From contig JBEVEP010000228.1 in NCBI GenBank assembly GCA_040512755.1, positions 1 to 14,317 on the forward strand: a stretch of DNA of 14,317 nucleotides, read 5' to 3'. Every line of letters begins with the position of its first letter. Within the stretch, counting starts at the first letter, position 1. The position numbers were made by a program, and so were the translations under genes. Positions 14,218 through 14,317 of this stretch are shown here, piece after piece. The DNA comes from JBEVEP01 sp040512755 (lineage in GTDB: Bacteria; Pseudomonadota; Alphaproteobacteria; Rhizobiales; Rhizobiaceae). The notes under the pieces were generated by a model. That model made no database searches. It was given only the letters and a program-made list of their open reading frames with translations, and was not told the origin of the DNA.

Positions 14218-14317
14218 ATGATCAAATGGATTCTCATCCTTCTCATCATTGCTGCGGTTGCCAGCGTCCTTGGTTTTCACACGTTGGCGGGCGCCGCCGC
14301 GACCGGGGCAAAGATTC
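14218..14317 (+). CDS. DUF1328/YtjA-type small membrane protein, N-terminal part (cut by right edge)
   Basis: The first 33 residues are visible, beginning MIKWILILLIIAAVASVLGF and continuing into HTLAGAAATGAKI. A hydrophobic start followed by GF...AGAAA...AKI is the pattern of the DUF1328 (UPF0391, YtjA) family of roughly 55-residue inner-membrane proteins, whose function is unknown. The ATG follows GGAGCCGGAAGTAAC, a usable ribosome site. It is 57 nt after the MBL hydrolase stop and on the same strand, so co-transcription is possible. The frame runs off the window. Confidence 0.75.
   Translation, partial: MIKWILILLIIAAVASVLGFHTLAGAAATGAKI

Noticed and set aside
1..14317. Search for CRISPR arrays, tRNA or rRNA genes, insertion sequences, phage genes, toxin-antitoxin or defence systems
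   Set aside because: No regularly spaced repeats, tRNA-like folds, transposase, integrase or defence motifs were seen by eye. The window is core metabolism and envelope genes.

Overview
The window reads as chromosomal core-metabolism DNA from an alphaproteobacterium of the order Hyphomicrobiales (Rhizobiales), most like the Mesorhizobium/Phyllobacteriaceae/Brucella group. The grounds are the gene order omp19-zapE-mdh-sucC-sucD-sucA-sucB-(MAPEG)-lpdA, the close resemblance of the outer-membrane lipoprotein to Brucella Omp19 as I remember it, and the GC-rich coding sequence. The genus is inference; no search was run.

Layout. (1) Positions 1-565 (+): 3' end of a TraB/GumN-family gene cut by the left edge. 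(2) 749-1201 (+): a single-span membrane protein with a Pro/Ala-rich C-terminal tail, followed by a strong hairpin terminator at 1227-1252 that also faces the end of lpdA. (3) 1311-10834 (-): seven genes in transcription order mdh, sucC, sucD, sucA, sucB, a MAPEG-family membrane protein and lpdA. (4) 11046-12806 (-): omp19-like lipoprotein, then the ZapE/AFG1 ATPase, upstream of mdh on the same strand. (5) 13069-14160 (+): an NAPE-PLD-like metallo-beta-lactamase-fold hydrolase, divergent from omp19. (6) 14218 to the right edge (+): the start of a small DUF1328/YtjA-type membrane protein.

Function. The central cluster encodes the TCA segment 2-oxoglutarate -> succinyl-CoA -> succinate (SucA/SucB/LpdA, then SucC/SucD) plus malate -> oxaloacetate (Mdh). 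LpdA is the E3 subunit and closes the cluster. Spacings of 4 to 35 nt at most joints suggest co-transcription. The longer gaps are upstream of mdh (211 nt if measured from zapE), between sucD and sucA (106 nt) and between the MAPEG gene and lpdA (188 nt). The first two hold clear inverted repeats; the third holds only a weak promoter candidate.

There is no tRNA, rRNA, CRISPR array, insertion sequence or phage gene that I can see, and every recognisable catalytic motif is intact. I do not see a previously undescribed multi-gene system here. The parts worth a second look are non-coding structures (the sucD-sucA hairpin, the nested inverted repeat and paired 8-mers upstream of mdh), the MAPEG gene inside the TCA operon, and the repeat-tailed membrane protein.
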